From Aestuariibius violaceus (GTDB taxonomy: Bacteria > Pseudomonadota > Alphaproteobacteria > Rhodobacterales > Rhodobacteraceae), in NCBI RefSeq assembly GCF_040779325.2, contig NZ_JBFONT020000004.1:1-64000 (forward strand): 64,000 bases of DNA, written 5' to 3'. Shown one piece after another: positions 57,037 to 64,000 of this stretch (position 1 is its first letter; the number at the start of each line of letters is the position of its first letter). The notes under the pieces were generated by a model that made no database searches, was not told where the DNA came from, and saw nothing but the letters and a program-made list of their open reading frames with translations. The position numbers and the translations under genes were made by a program.

Positions 57037-57375
57037 ATGAGGTTCCGGTCTCGCCGGTATGTATGCCGGTTCGATGTCGAGATGACTGTGTCGGAGGGGG
57101 TGCGCGACGCCTGCATCCTCGACGTGACGGAGAAGGGCGCGCGGGCCGAGGGGCTTGCCGGCCTGACAAAGGGCGAGGCCGTTCGGTTCGAGGTGCTGGG
57201 GCAGCCCGTCGCGGCCCGGGTGGCGTGGCGCCGCGGGGAGGTCACGGGACTGATCTTCGATGCGCCCATCACGCCGCGGCAGCTCGATACGGTGCGCAAG
57301 CCGGCCTTCTCGGGAAACGCGCGCGGGCGCGGAAAAATGAGCCGGCATGTGCACAGCTTTCGGGAGATCGCTTGA
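57037..57375 (+). CDS. PilZ-domain-like protein
   Basis: 112 residues from ATG 57037. RFRSRRYVCRFDVEMTVSEG...CILDVTEKGARAEGLAGLTKGEAVRFEVLGQPVAARVAWRRGEVTGLIFDAPI matches a small PilZ fold: an N-terminal Arg-rich loop and a D-x-S/T-x-x-G-like DVTEKGAR motif. PilZ domains bind cyclic di-GMP. The motif is a close but not perfect match. Confidence 0.7.
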   Translation: MRFRSRRYVCRFDVEMTVSEGVRDACILDVTEKGARAEGLAGLTKGEAVRFEVLGQPVAARVAWRRGEVTGLIFDAPITPRQLDTVRKPAFSGNARGRGKMSRHVHSFREIA

Positions 57376-57769
57376 AGAGGGGGTCGGCTGGTCCCAGCGC
57401 TCTCCATACAAAGAAGCGGGACCTCCGAGAAAACACACTCCAGGGATGAGGGCATCGCCCGACCCGAAGCGGTGGGCGGTGTCTTGGACATCATCCGGTG
57501 GACGACTTCAGGCGTGAGTGTTCGACGCACTGAACAGAAGGGCATGGGCGATGAGGGTATCGCCCGACCTGGAGGGCGTTGTCGCAGCTGGACTGTGTAA
57601 GGCGGCATCAAGTGCTTCTAGCGTTGTGCCGCTTGGAACGTTGCAAAATCGCCCTCCTGGCGGAGGTCGGGCGATGCCCGGCGTGACCGTCGGGCGGGCG
57701 CTTTGCGCGGCGCCTTCCCCCGAAAGATCAAGCCGACCTATTGGCCAGCCGGAAGCACTGAACCGAAGC
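57376..57769. other. 394-base intergenic region carrying inverted-repeat elements
   Basis: No gene. It contains a partial copy of the repeat at 57445-57464 (GATGAGGGCATCGCCCGACC) and the full element at 57550-57702. Confidence 0.6.
57550..57702. repeat. Intergenic inverted-repeat element, copy A
   Basis: Left arm begins GATGAGGGTATCGCCCGACC and includes TGGAGGGCGTTG; right arm ends with GGAGGTCGGGCGATGCCCGG. The arms are complementary, with about 60 bases between. The right part (AAAATCGCCCTCC...GTCGGGCGATGCCCGGCG) is almost identical to copy B at 63669-63816, and the end CGGGCGGG to copy C at 642-715. No coding capacity. Confidence 0.65.
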
Positions 57770-58390
57770 TCACGACGCCTTGCTGCTGTCCTCCTCTTCG
57801 TCGGACGGCATGTATTTCTGAAGCGTCACGATCTGCGCCCAGAGGAAGACGAACAGGACCGCCGGGAAGGCGAAGGTTTCGATCTTGACCCAGGCGTCGG
57901 TCGACATCGTGCGCCAGACCACCTCGTTCGCGATGGCGAGCCCCGCGAAAAGGGCCGTCAGGCGGCGGGTCAGGATCATCCAGCCTTCCTGCGCCATGGG
58001 CAGCATCTCTCCCATCACGAATTCCAGAAAGCTGCGCCCGCGCGCCAGCCCGATCCCGAGGAGTGCTGCGAAGCAGCCATAGACGATCGTCGTCTTCATC
58101 TTGAAGAAGCGCTCGTCGTTGAACCAGGCGGTCAGCGCGCCGAAGAAGATCACCATGAAGGCGGTGAAGATCTGCATTCGGCTGAGCTTGCCGGTCAGGA
58201 ACCACAGCACCGCCATCGCGCCAAGCAGGATCGGCACGAAGGCCAGCGTGGCAACGATGAAGCCGGAATAGTCGACACCCCAGATCGTGAAGCTCTCGTC
58301 GCGGATCCGCATGTAGAGCAGGAAGAAGGCGATGGTCGGCCCAAGCTCAAGCACCTGCTTGGTCCAGCCGTTGATCTGTCGTTCCGCCAT
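57770..58390 (-). CDS. YciB-family inner-membrane septation protein
   Basis: 206 residues, five or six helices. KQVLELGPTIAFFLLYMRIRDES, FTAFMVIFFGALTAWFNDERFFKMKTTIVYGCFAALLGIGLARG and EVVWRTMSTDAWVKIETFAFPAVLFVFLWAQIVTLQKYM match YciB/IspZ (septation protein A). It affects envelope integrity and division. It ends one base before the DMT gene starts downstream on the same strand. Confidence 0.9.
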   Translation of the reverse strand: MAERQINGWTKQVLELGPTIAFFLLYMRIRDESFTIWGVDYSGFIVATLAFVPILLGAMAVLWFLTGKLSRMQIFTAFMVIFFGALTAWFNDERFFKMKTTIVYGCFAALLGIGLARGRSFLEFVMGEMLPMAQEGWMILTRRLTALFAGLAIANEVVWRTMSTDAWVKIETFAFPAVLFVFLWAQIVTLQKYMPSDEEEDSSKAS

Positions 58391-59296
58391 CTACCCTCCG
58401 AACTCCACAATAACGGCCCCGGCCGCAATCAGCGCCATCAGCGCCGTGCGGCGGGGGCCGACGGTTTCGCCTAAGATAAGCCACCCGATCAGCGCTGCAA
58501 ACACCGTCGACGTCTCGCGCAGCACCGCGGCCTCGCCCACAGAGTCGAGCCGGGTGGCCAGCATGATCGACCCGAAGGAGCCGAAGGCGACGATCGCCCC
58601 GATAAAACCCCGCAGGATCAGCGGCTTGAGGGCCAGCCCGATGAGCGTCTGACGCCGCGGCGTCAGGGCGAAGAGGAGCGGGAAGTCGAAGGAGGTGACA
58701 AAAAAGAACCAGGCGAGGAAGGTGAACGGATCGGCGGCGGCGCGGATGCCGTAGGCATCATAGGTTGTGTAGATCGCGACGAGAAGACCCGTGACGACGG
58801 CAAGCGACAGCGCCCGGCGCATCCGCGCCGCGTCGAGGTTCTCGCGGGCGAGGTTGTAGGCGGCAAGCCCGTAGATCCCCAGCAGCAGGACGGCGAGGCC
58901 GAGCCATTGGAGGGGCGCGAAGGTCTCGCCAAAGATCGCCCAGGCGCCGATCACCGCAAAAAGCGGGCCGGTGCCGCGGACCACGGGGTAGACCACCGTA
59001 TAGGCGCCGCGGCTATAGGCCATCGCCTGCAGCACCTTGTAGGCGAAGTGGATCACGATCGCGCCCGCGAGGATCGGCCAGAGATGCGGCTCGGGCCAGG
59101 GGAAGACGAACAGCGCCAGCGGACAAGCGAGGATCACGAGCCAGGCATCGATCGCGGCGCGGCTGATCCAGGGGTCGTGGCGGCCCTTCTGAAGCGCGCC
59201 GAAAAGCGCGTGAAGGAAGGCCGCGAAGAGCGCGAGGGCGAGCGCCGCCCGGGCCCCGGCTTCGGTGCCCTCGAGCGCGAGGACCCAGTCGCTCAC
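58391..59296 (-). CDS. DMT/EamA-family transporter
   Basis: 301 residues with ten helices in two EamA repeats (LALALFAAFLHALFGALQKGRHD at the start; GFIGAIVAFGSFGSIMLATRLDSVGEAAVLRETSTVFAALIGWLILGET in the second). Typical efflux or uptake carrier of small metabolites; substrate unknown. It overlaps the secreted protein gene upstream by 4 bases. Confidence 0.88.
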   Translation of the reverse strand: MSDWVLALEGTEAGARAALALALFAAFLHALFGALQKGRHDPWISRAAIDAWLVILACPLALFVFPWPEPHLWPILAGAIVIHFAYKVLQAMAYSRGAYTVVYPVVRGTGPLFAVIGAWAIFGETFAPLQWLGLAVLLLGIYGLAAYNLARENLDAARMRRALSLAVVTGLLVAIYTTYDAYGIRAAADPFTFLAWFFFVTSFDFPLLFALTPRRQTLIGLALKPLILRGFIGAIVAFGSFGSIMLATRLDSVGEAAVLRETSTVFAALIGWLILGETVGPRRTALMALIAAGAVIVEFGG

Positions 59297-60222
59297 CCGC
59301 CGGGCGCCGGAACCCAGCCGAGATCGATGCGCATGCCGTCGAGCGTCGCCGCGACGTCGCCGGGCGCCACCTCGTCCGCGGTCGCAAGCGGTAGGAAGCG
59401 CGCGGGGCCGAGGCCCTGATCGTCGGCGAAGCTGAGCGTCAGCGTGCCGTCCGGCGACGGCATCGCATCGATGATCGCGGCCGCCGCGGCCCGGCTTTCG
59501 ATGCCGAGCATGGTTCCGGGAAGCGCGTCGATCAAACCGCGCCAGTTGGCCTGCAGCGCCTGCATCTCTTCCGCCGGGCGGGGGCTGTCGGCAAGCAGGT
59601 CGTTCGCCAGGGCGGGCAGGACGAAGCTGCCGAAAAGGCCGTTGCCGCGGATCTCGGCCACCAGAGAGGTCAGCCGGAAGCTGCCTGCCGAGAACGCGGC
59701 GGTGGTTGCATCCGACAGGTTCACGTCCTCGACGATGGCAGCGAGGATCACCGCATTCTCGCCTTCGGGTGGTACGCTGGGTGTCGTCAGGACGACGCGC
59801 CGTTCGACCGGGTCGTGGGCGATCGCGAAGTGCAGGTCGACCCGGGTTTGGGACGAATGGTGGGGGCGGGCGAATTGCAGGGCCTGCCCGCTGCCAAGCC
59901 GCAGGGTCGTGCGGACGCCCTGCCCCCGAATGTCGATCTGCGCGGGCAGACCGCCCGGCAGCGCGTCGAGGCCATCACCACTCCACGCGATGCGGTCAGC
60001 CTCCCAATCCTGGCCCTCGACATCGGTGGTGGAGCGGATGCGGGTCGCAACGCAAGCGCCCCCGCTCAGACCGACGGAGCCTGCGGTGACCTCCATATCA
60101 AAGCGCGCCGCGACCTCTGTCAGGCCGGACCAGCTGGTCAGGCAGGTGCCGCGGGTCAGCGTTTGGGCGGGCAGCGCAGCGGGCAAAGAGCAGAGCGCAG
60201 CGAGAATGACAGATCTGATCAC
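59293..60222 (-). CDS. Secreted protein of unknown function (DUF2125-like)
   Basis: 309 residues with a signal peptide (IRSVILAALCSLPAALPA). The body is strand-rich (SGLTEVAARFDMEVTAGSVGLSGGACV, DIRGQGVRTTLRLGSGQALQFARPHHSSQTRVDLHFAIAHD, LTSLVAEIRGNGLFGSFVLPALA), resembling DUF2125 proteins of alphaproteobacteria. Periplasmic. It overlaps ftsY and the DMT gene, so co-transcribed. Confidence 0.6.
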   Translation of the reverse strand: MIRSVILAALCSLPAALPAQTLTRGTCLTSWSGLTEVAARFDMEVTAGSVGLSGGACVATRIRSTTDVEGQDWEADRIAWSGDGLDALPGGLPAQIDIRGQGVRTTLRLGSGQALQFARPHHSSQTRVDLHFAIAHDPVERRVVLTTPSVPPEGENAVILAAIVEDVNLSDATTAAFSAGSFRLTSLVAEIRGNGLFGSFVLPALANDLLADSPRPAEEMQALQANWRGLIDALPGTMLGIESRAAAAAIIDAMPSPDGTLTLSFADDQGLGPARFLPLATADEVAPGDVAATLDGMRIDLGWVPAPGG

Positions 60223-61301
60223 GTATCCAGCCCCACGAGAGCGACAGCGAATTCTTCGGGATCGAAGGGGGCGAGGTCGTCGATCTGCTCTCCGATCCCG
60301 ATCGCGTGGATCGGCAGGCCGAAGCGGTCGGCAAGGGCCACGAGCACACCGCCCTTGGCCGTCCCGTCGAGCTTTGTCATCACGAGGCCCGAGACGTCGG
60401 CCAGTTTCTGGAACGTCTCGACCTGGCTGAGCGCGTTCTGCCCCGTCGTCGCATCGAGCACCAAGAGCGTGTTGTGCGGCGCGTCCGGATCGCGCTTGCG
60501 GATGACGCGGACGATCTTGGCGAGTTCCTCCATCAGGTCCTGCCGGTTCTGCAGGCGCCCGGCCGTGTCGATCAGCAGAAGATCGGCCCCCTCCGCCTCG
60601 GCCTTGGCCATCGCATCGAAGGCGAGCGAGGCCGGGTCGGACCCTTCGGGCGCCGTCAGCACCGGCACGCCCGCCCGGTCGCCCCAGACCTGCAATTGTT
60701 CGACGGCGGCGGCGCGGAACGTGTCGCCCGCGGCGATCACCACCGACTTGCCCGCCGCCTTGAACTGGCTGGCCAGCTTGCCGATCGTCGTCGTCTTGCC
60801 CGAGCCGTTAACGCCGACGACGAGGACCACCTGCGGGCGCTTGGCATAAAGCGGCATGGGCTTGGCCACAGGTTCCATGATCCGGGCGACCTCCTGGGCG
60901 AGGGTCTGCTTGATCTCTTCGGTCGACACACGCTTGCCGAAATGCGCCTCGGCCAGGTTGGCGGCGACCCGCAGCGATGTTTCGACGCCCAGATCGGCGG
61001 CGATCAGCACCTCTTCGAGGCTTTCGAGCATCGCATCGTCGAAGACCCTGCGCTTTGCCTCGGGATCGGCGGAACGGCCCAGGAGGCGGCCCAGAAGCCC
61101 CTGTTTTTCGGGCTCAGGTTCGGGCGTGAACGCCTCCTGCGGCAGTGGCTCGGGCGAGGGGATCGGTGTGAGTGGCGGCTGGGTGACCGGGTCCGGATCT
61201 GGTGGTGCGTCGGTGCCTTCCTCGACAATGGCCTCCAGGCTCTCCTCGATCTTCGAGGAGGATTTGAACATCCGATCCTTCAGCTTACCAAAAAACGACA
61301 T
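60219..61301 (-). CDS. ftsY: Signal recognition particle receptor FtsY
   Basis: 360 residues from ATG 61301. An acidic/Pro-rich A domain (about 20-65) is followed by an N domain and the G domain: VVGVNGSGKTTTIGKLA (G1), DTFRAAAVEQL, DTAGRLQNRQDLMEEL (G3), TKLDGTAKGG (G4) and the terminal GEQIDDLAPFDPEEFA. GTPase that docks the SRP-ribosome complex at the membrane. Confidence 0.97.
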   Translation of the reverse strand: MSFFGKLKDRMFKSSSKIEESLEAIVEEGTDAPPDPDPVTQPPLTPIPSPEPLPQEAFTPEPEPEKQGLLGRLLGRSADPEAKRRVFDDAMLESLEEVLIAADLGVETSLRVAANLAEAHFGKRVSTEEIKQTLAQEVARIMEPVAKPMPLYAKRPQVVLVVGVNGSGKTTTIGKLASQFKAAGKSVVIAAGDTFRAAAVEQLQVWGDRAGVPVLTAPEGSDPASLAFDAMAKAEAEGADLLLIDTAGRLQNRQDLMEELAKIVRVIRKRDPDAPHNTLLVLDATTGQNALSQVETFQKLADVSGLVMTKLDGTAKGGVLVALADRFGLPIHAIGIGEQIDDLAPFDPEEFAVALVGLDT

Positions 61302-61372
61302 CAAAACGGTCCCCCAGCGTGACCCTTTTCCAACTACCCTTCCGTAAGGTCGCCCTCAAGGGTGCCCGATGG

Positions 61373-63073
61373 TCAGATCTCGTCCGGAAAGTGTTTCATG
61401 ACATGTTCGAACGGGTTCGGCGCCGCCTGTCCCAGCCCGCAAATAGAGGCGTCGCGCATACAAGTGGCAAGCTCTGTCAGCAACGGCTGATCCCATTTCT
61501 CGGCCCGCATCAGCTTGACGGCCTTTTCGCAACCCACCCGGCAGGGGGTGCACTGGCCGCAGCTTTCATCCTCGAAGAACTCCAGCATGCAGAGCGCGGC
61601 GTCGCGAGCGCTGTCCTTGTCCGACAGCACGACCACGGCGGCGGAGCCGATGAAGCTGCCGTGGGGCTGCAGCGTGTCGAAATCGAGCGGCACATCATCG
61701 AGGCTCGCGGGCAGGAGGCCCGAAGACGGACCGCCCGGCTGGTAGGCCTTGAACGCGTGGCCGTCGGCCATGCCGCCCGCTGCGTCGATCACGTCACGGA
61801 TCGTGGAGCCTGCGGGCAGGCGGTAGACGCCCGGGCGCGCGACCCGGCCCGAGACCGAGTAGCTGCGCAGGCCGGTGCGGCCGTTCTTTTCGGTGCGGGT
61901 GAGAAACTCGGGGCCTTTCCGGCAGACCACGGCGACCCAGTAGAGCGTCTCGACATTGTGCACGAGGGTCGGGCGGCCGAAGAGGCCGACCTCGGCCACA
62001 TAAGGCGGGCGGTGGCGCGGGATGCCGCGCTTGCCTTCGATCGATTCGATCATCGCCGATTCCTCGCCGCAGATATAGGCGCCGGCGCCGCGGCGAAGCT
62101 CGATATAGCCTTCCTCGACGATCCCCTCGGCTTCGAGGGCTGCGATTTCGGTGCGGAGGATGTGAAGGACAGCCGGGTATTCGTCGCGCATGTAGATATA
62201 GCAGCGCTCGGCCTCGATCGCCCAGGCGGCGATCAGCATCCCTTCGAGGAACATGTGGGGGGCGCGTTCGAGGTAGTACCGATCCTTGAAGGTCCCGGGC
62301 TCGCCCTCGTCGCCGTTCACGGCCAGGTAGCGCGGTCCGTCATGGGCGCGGACAAAGCCCCATTTGCGCCCTGCCGGGAAGCCCGCGCCGCCCAAGCCGC
62401 GGAGGCCTGAATCGAGGATCTGCTGCTGGATTTCCTCGGGGTCTTCTTCATCTCCTACTTTTCGGAGGGAGGAGAGCGCCTTGTAGCCGACGTTCTGCAG
62501 ATAGGTCTGCAAATCCTCGTAATCGGGGATCTTCGGGTGGATGTCGCCCGCGGCGATGGCCTCTTCGACCGCCTCCGGCGTTGCGTGGTCGATATGGTTG
62601 TGGCCAAGCTCGCAGGTGGGCGCGGTGTCGCAGCGGCCCATGCAGGGCGCGCGGACGACGCGGACCTGCTTGGGGTCGAGGCCATCTTCAAGCGCAGCTT
62701 TCAGCTCGAGCGCGCCCGCCAGGCGGCAGGAGAGCGAATCGCAGACGCGGACGGTCAGCGCGGGCGGCGGCGCTTCGCCCTCCTTCACGACGTCGAAATG
62801 GGCATAGAAGGTGGCGACCTCGTAGACCTCCGCCTCGGCCAGGCGCATCTCTTCGGCCAGCGCCTTGATATGGGCGGCAGAGAGATGGCCGTGGGCGTCC
62901 TGGATCAGGTGCAGATGCTCGATCAGCAGATCGCGGCGGCGGGGCCGGTCGCCGAGCAGGCGCTGAACCTCGGCCAAGGCGCCGTCGTCCAGCGCCCGGC
63001 CCTTCGGGCGGATGCGGCCCTTGCCCTTGCCGGACTTCCAGATGCCTTTCGGCTGCTCGTTGTCGAGTGCCAT
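61373..63073 (-). CDS. fdsB: NuoE-NuoF fusion, formate dehydrogenase beta subunit (FdsB-type)
   Basis: 566 residues from ATG 63073 with GGAGAG before it. The first 160 residues are NuoE-like (VRVCDSLSCRLAGALEL and RAPCMGRCDTAPTCEL for 2Fe-2S); then a NuoF-like part: GLRGLGGAGFPAGRKWGFV, GDEGEPGTFKDRYYLE, GAGAYICGEESAMIESIEG, and SCGQCTPCRVGCEK with TICALGQ-like SICGLGQAAPNP for 4Fe-4S. This is the diaphorase of soluble NAD-dependent formate dehydrogenases. No catalytic alpha subunit is next to it. Confidence 0.88.
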   Translation of the reverse strand: MALDNEQPKGIWKSGKGKGRIRPKGRALDDGALAEVQRLLGDRPRRRDLLIEHLHLIQDAHGHLSAAHIKALAEEMRLAEAEVYEVATFYAHFDVVKEGEAPPPALTVRVCDSLSCRLAGALELKAALEDGLDPKQVRVVRAPCMGRCDTAPTCELGHNHIDHATPEAVEEAIAAGDIHPKIPDYEDLQTYLQNVGYKALSSLRKVGDEEDPEEIQQQILDSGLRGLGGAGFPAGRKWGFVRAHDGPRYLAVNGDEGEPGTFKDRYYLERAPHMFLEGMLIAAWAIEAERCYIYMRDEYPAVLHILRTEIAALEAEGIVEEGYIELRRGAGAYICGEESAMIESIEGKRGIPRHRPPYVAEVGLFGRPTLVHNVETLYWVAVVCRKGPEFLTRTEKNGRTGLRSYSVSGRVARPGVYRLPAGSTIRDVIDAAGGMADGHAFKAYQPGGPSSGLLPASLDDVPLDFDTLQPHGSFIGSAAVVVLSDKDSARDAALCMLEFFEDESCGQCTPCRVGCEKAVKLMRAEKWDQPLLTELATCMRDASICGLGQAAPNPFEHVMKHFPDEI

Positions 63074-63232
63074 GGTCTCTCCATTGGTTGAGGGCACTCT
63101 AATGCCGCGACGCCCGCCGGAACCATTGCAAAAGCGACCCTCCGCCGCCTGTTTCTGTCGCGCGCGGCGGGATGCCGCGGGGCCGTCGCCTCAGGGTGGC
63201 CAAGGACCGGACGGCCTGCGATAAGCGGCGCC

Positions 63233-63640
63233 ATGAGATATGCGATCCTTGCAGCCCTGACCCTGGCGACGCCCGTGGCCGCCGGAGAGCAGATGTCCCC
63301 CGAAGCCTTCGAACAGGCGACCGAGGGGCGGACCTTCCATTTCAGCTCGAATGGCGGGCTTTATGGGGCCGAGCGGTATCTGCCCGGGCGGCGGGTCATC
63401 TGGTCGTTCGTCGATGGGCAAGAAGTGCAGGAATGCCTCGACGGGGAGTGGTACGTGGCCGAGGATGGCGACATCTGTTTCGTTTACGAGGATGATCTGG
63501 GTCCGCAGTGCTGGGCTTTCTATCGCGAGGGCGACCGCATCCGCGGCGAATTCCAGAGCGAACCGACGGACCCGACGGTCTACATGGCCGAGGAAACGAG
63601 CGAGCCGCTGCTCTGCATGGGGCCGGATGTGGGGGTTTGA
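63233..63640 (+). CDS. Secreted protein of unknown function
   Basis: 135 residues. Signal peptide RYAILAALTLATPVAA; the mature part is strand-rich and acidic (AFEQATEGRTFHFSSNGGLYGAERYLPGRRVIWSFVDGQEVQECLDGEWYVAEDGDICFVYED) with four Cys. It resembles small periplasmic Rhodobacterales proteins, but no named family is recognised. It is divergent from the fdsB gene. Confidence 0.75.
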   Translation: MRYAILAALTLATPVAAGEQMSPEAFEQATEGRTFHFSSNGGLYGAERYLPGRRVIWSFVDGQEVQECLDGEWYVAEDGDICFVYEDDLGPQCWAFYREGDRIRGEFQSEPTDPTVYMAEETSEPLLCMGPDVGV

Positions 63641-63668
63641 GCCAGTCGCCTGACGGCAGGTCTGCAGG

Positions 63669-63816
63669 GATGAGGGCATCGCCCGACCTGGAGGGCGTTG
63701 CTACGATTTAGCTACGACGGACAGTGCCAAGATCCCCACCGATGCGCTGCTGGAGACGTTGTAAAATCGCCCTCCAGGGGGAGGTCGGGCGATGCCCGGC
63801 GGTGCCGCCGGGCGGG
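63669..63816. repeat. Intergenic inverted-repeat element, copy B
   Basis: Left arm GATGAGGGCATCGCCCGACC then TGGAGGGCGTTG; right arm with GGAGGTCGGGCGATGCCCGG. Close to copy A at 57550 in both arms and in the tail CGGGCGGG; the middle differs. Confidence 0.65.
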
Positions 63817-63848
63817 ACATTTGGCCGGTGTCTCGCGTTGAAGCTGCC

Positions 63849-64000
63849 TTAGGCCGAAACGCGGCGCCAGCGGACGACCTTGCGCTCCCACGCCTGCACG
63901 AAACCGTATTCGATGACCAGCATCACGGCGGTGAAGCTCAGGGCGTAGGCCAGGACATGGCCCACCTCGAACAGCTGGAAATAAAGGTGGATCTGGAAGC
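63849..64000 (-). CDS. ABC transporter permease, C-terminal part
   Basis: Cut by the right edge; 50 residues are visible. The last membrane helix (VLAYALSFTAVMLVIEYGFV) is followed by QAWERKVVRWRRVSA, the usual ending of NitT/TauT/SsuC-type permeases. Transport of a sulfonate, nitrate or related compound is possible. Confidence 0.5.
   Translation of the reverse strand, partial: FQIHLYFQLFEVGHVLAYALSFTAVMLVIEYGFVQAWERKVVRWRRVSA

Noticed and set aside
1..64000. tRNA, rRNA, CRISPR, IS or prophage genes
   Set aside because: None found: no cloverleaf-like sequence, regular spacer array or transposase/integrase was recognised by eye. tRNAscan-SE or similar would settle small RNAs.

Overview
The window is GC-rich chromosomal DNA with tightly packed genes, many 1-4 bp stop/start overlaps and frequent GTG or TTG starts. 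The gene set (tatABC beside an nlpD-like gene, nuo followed by birA-coaX-rnj, folE2, a SAM-II riboswitch before metZ, a NuoE-NuoF fusion of the formate dehydrogenase type, and a nuo operon full of extra reading frames) points to an alphaproteobacterium of the Rhodobacteraceae (Roseobacter/Rhodobacter group). No tRNA, rRNA, CRISPR array, transposase or prophage was seen.

Layout. 1-12.4 kb: tail of an nlpD-like gene, a degenerate peptidoglycan glycosyltransferase, a hydrolase divergent from an AraC-type regulator, DUF815-tatC-tatB-tatA, small regulators (WYL, HxlR) with partner enzymes, an Fe3+-type ABC ATPase, an SDR protein and a universal stress protein. 12.4-21.3 kb: an operator-rich intergenic region, prfC, a two-gene operon behind a Zur-type box, exoD, a DEAD-box helicase, then rnj, coaX and birA downstream of nuoN. 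21.3-44.8 kb: all fourteen complex I genes (nuoA-N) on the minus strand. About seventeen other reading frames sit among them: small membrane proteins, secreted proteins, a tandem EF-hand pair, two CMD-family proteins, a sulfotransferase, a membrane-anchored helix-hairpin-helix protein whose C-terminal domain is repeated at the end of NuoE, and several sub-60-residue frames. nuoA is cut off from nuoB by two genes on the opposite strand. 44.8-51 kb: Ca2+/Na+ antiporter, nadK, glyA, a SulP transporter, folE2. 51-54 kb: a visibly more AT-rich module of a DUF4123 chaperone, a LysM plus L,D-transpeptidase-like protein and a secreted Cys-rich protein, read here as a type VI secretion chaperone/effector/immunity set. 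54-64 kb: metZ with a SAM-II riboswitch and an attenuator, a GST, a PilZ protein, yciB, a DMT transporter, ftsY, an fdsB-type NuoE-NuoF fusion, and the end of an ABC permease. Copies of an intergenic inverted-repeat element lie near 0.65, 57.6 and 63.7 kb.

How the genes work together. The main unit is the respiratory NADH dehydrogenase: NuoEFG oxidise NADH, NuoBCDI pass electrons to quinone, and NuoAHJKLMN pump protons. The embedded accessory proteins are probably lineage-specific assembly, stability or regulatory factors, or passengers that benefit from constitutive expression. The strongest candidates for undescribed biology are the NuoE/membrane-HhH domain pair, the T6SS-like module, the overlapping small ORF between nuoJ and nuoK, and the Zur-box operon whose PCuAC-like protein has lost its copper ligands.
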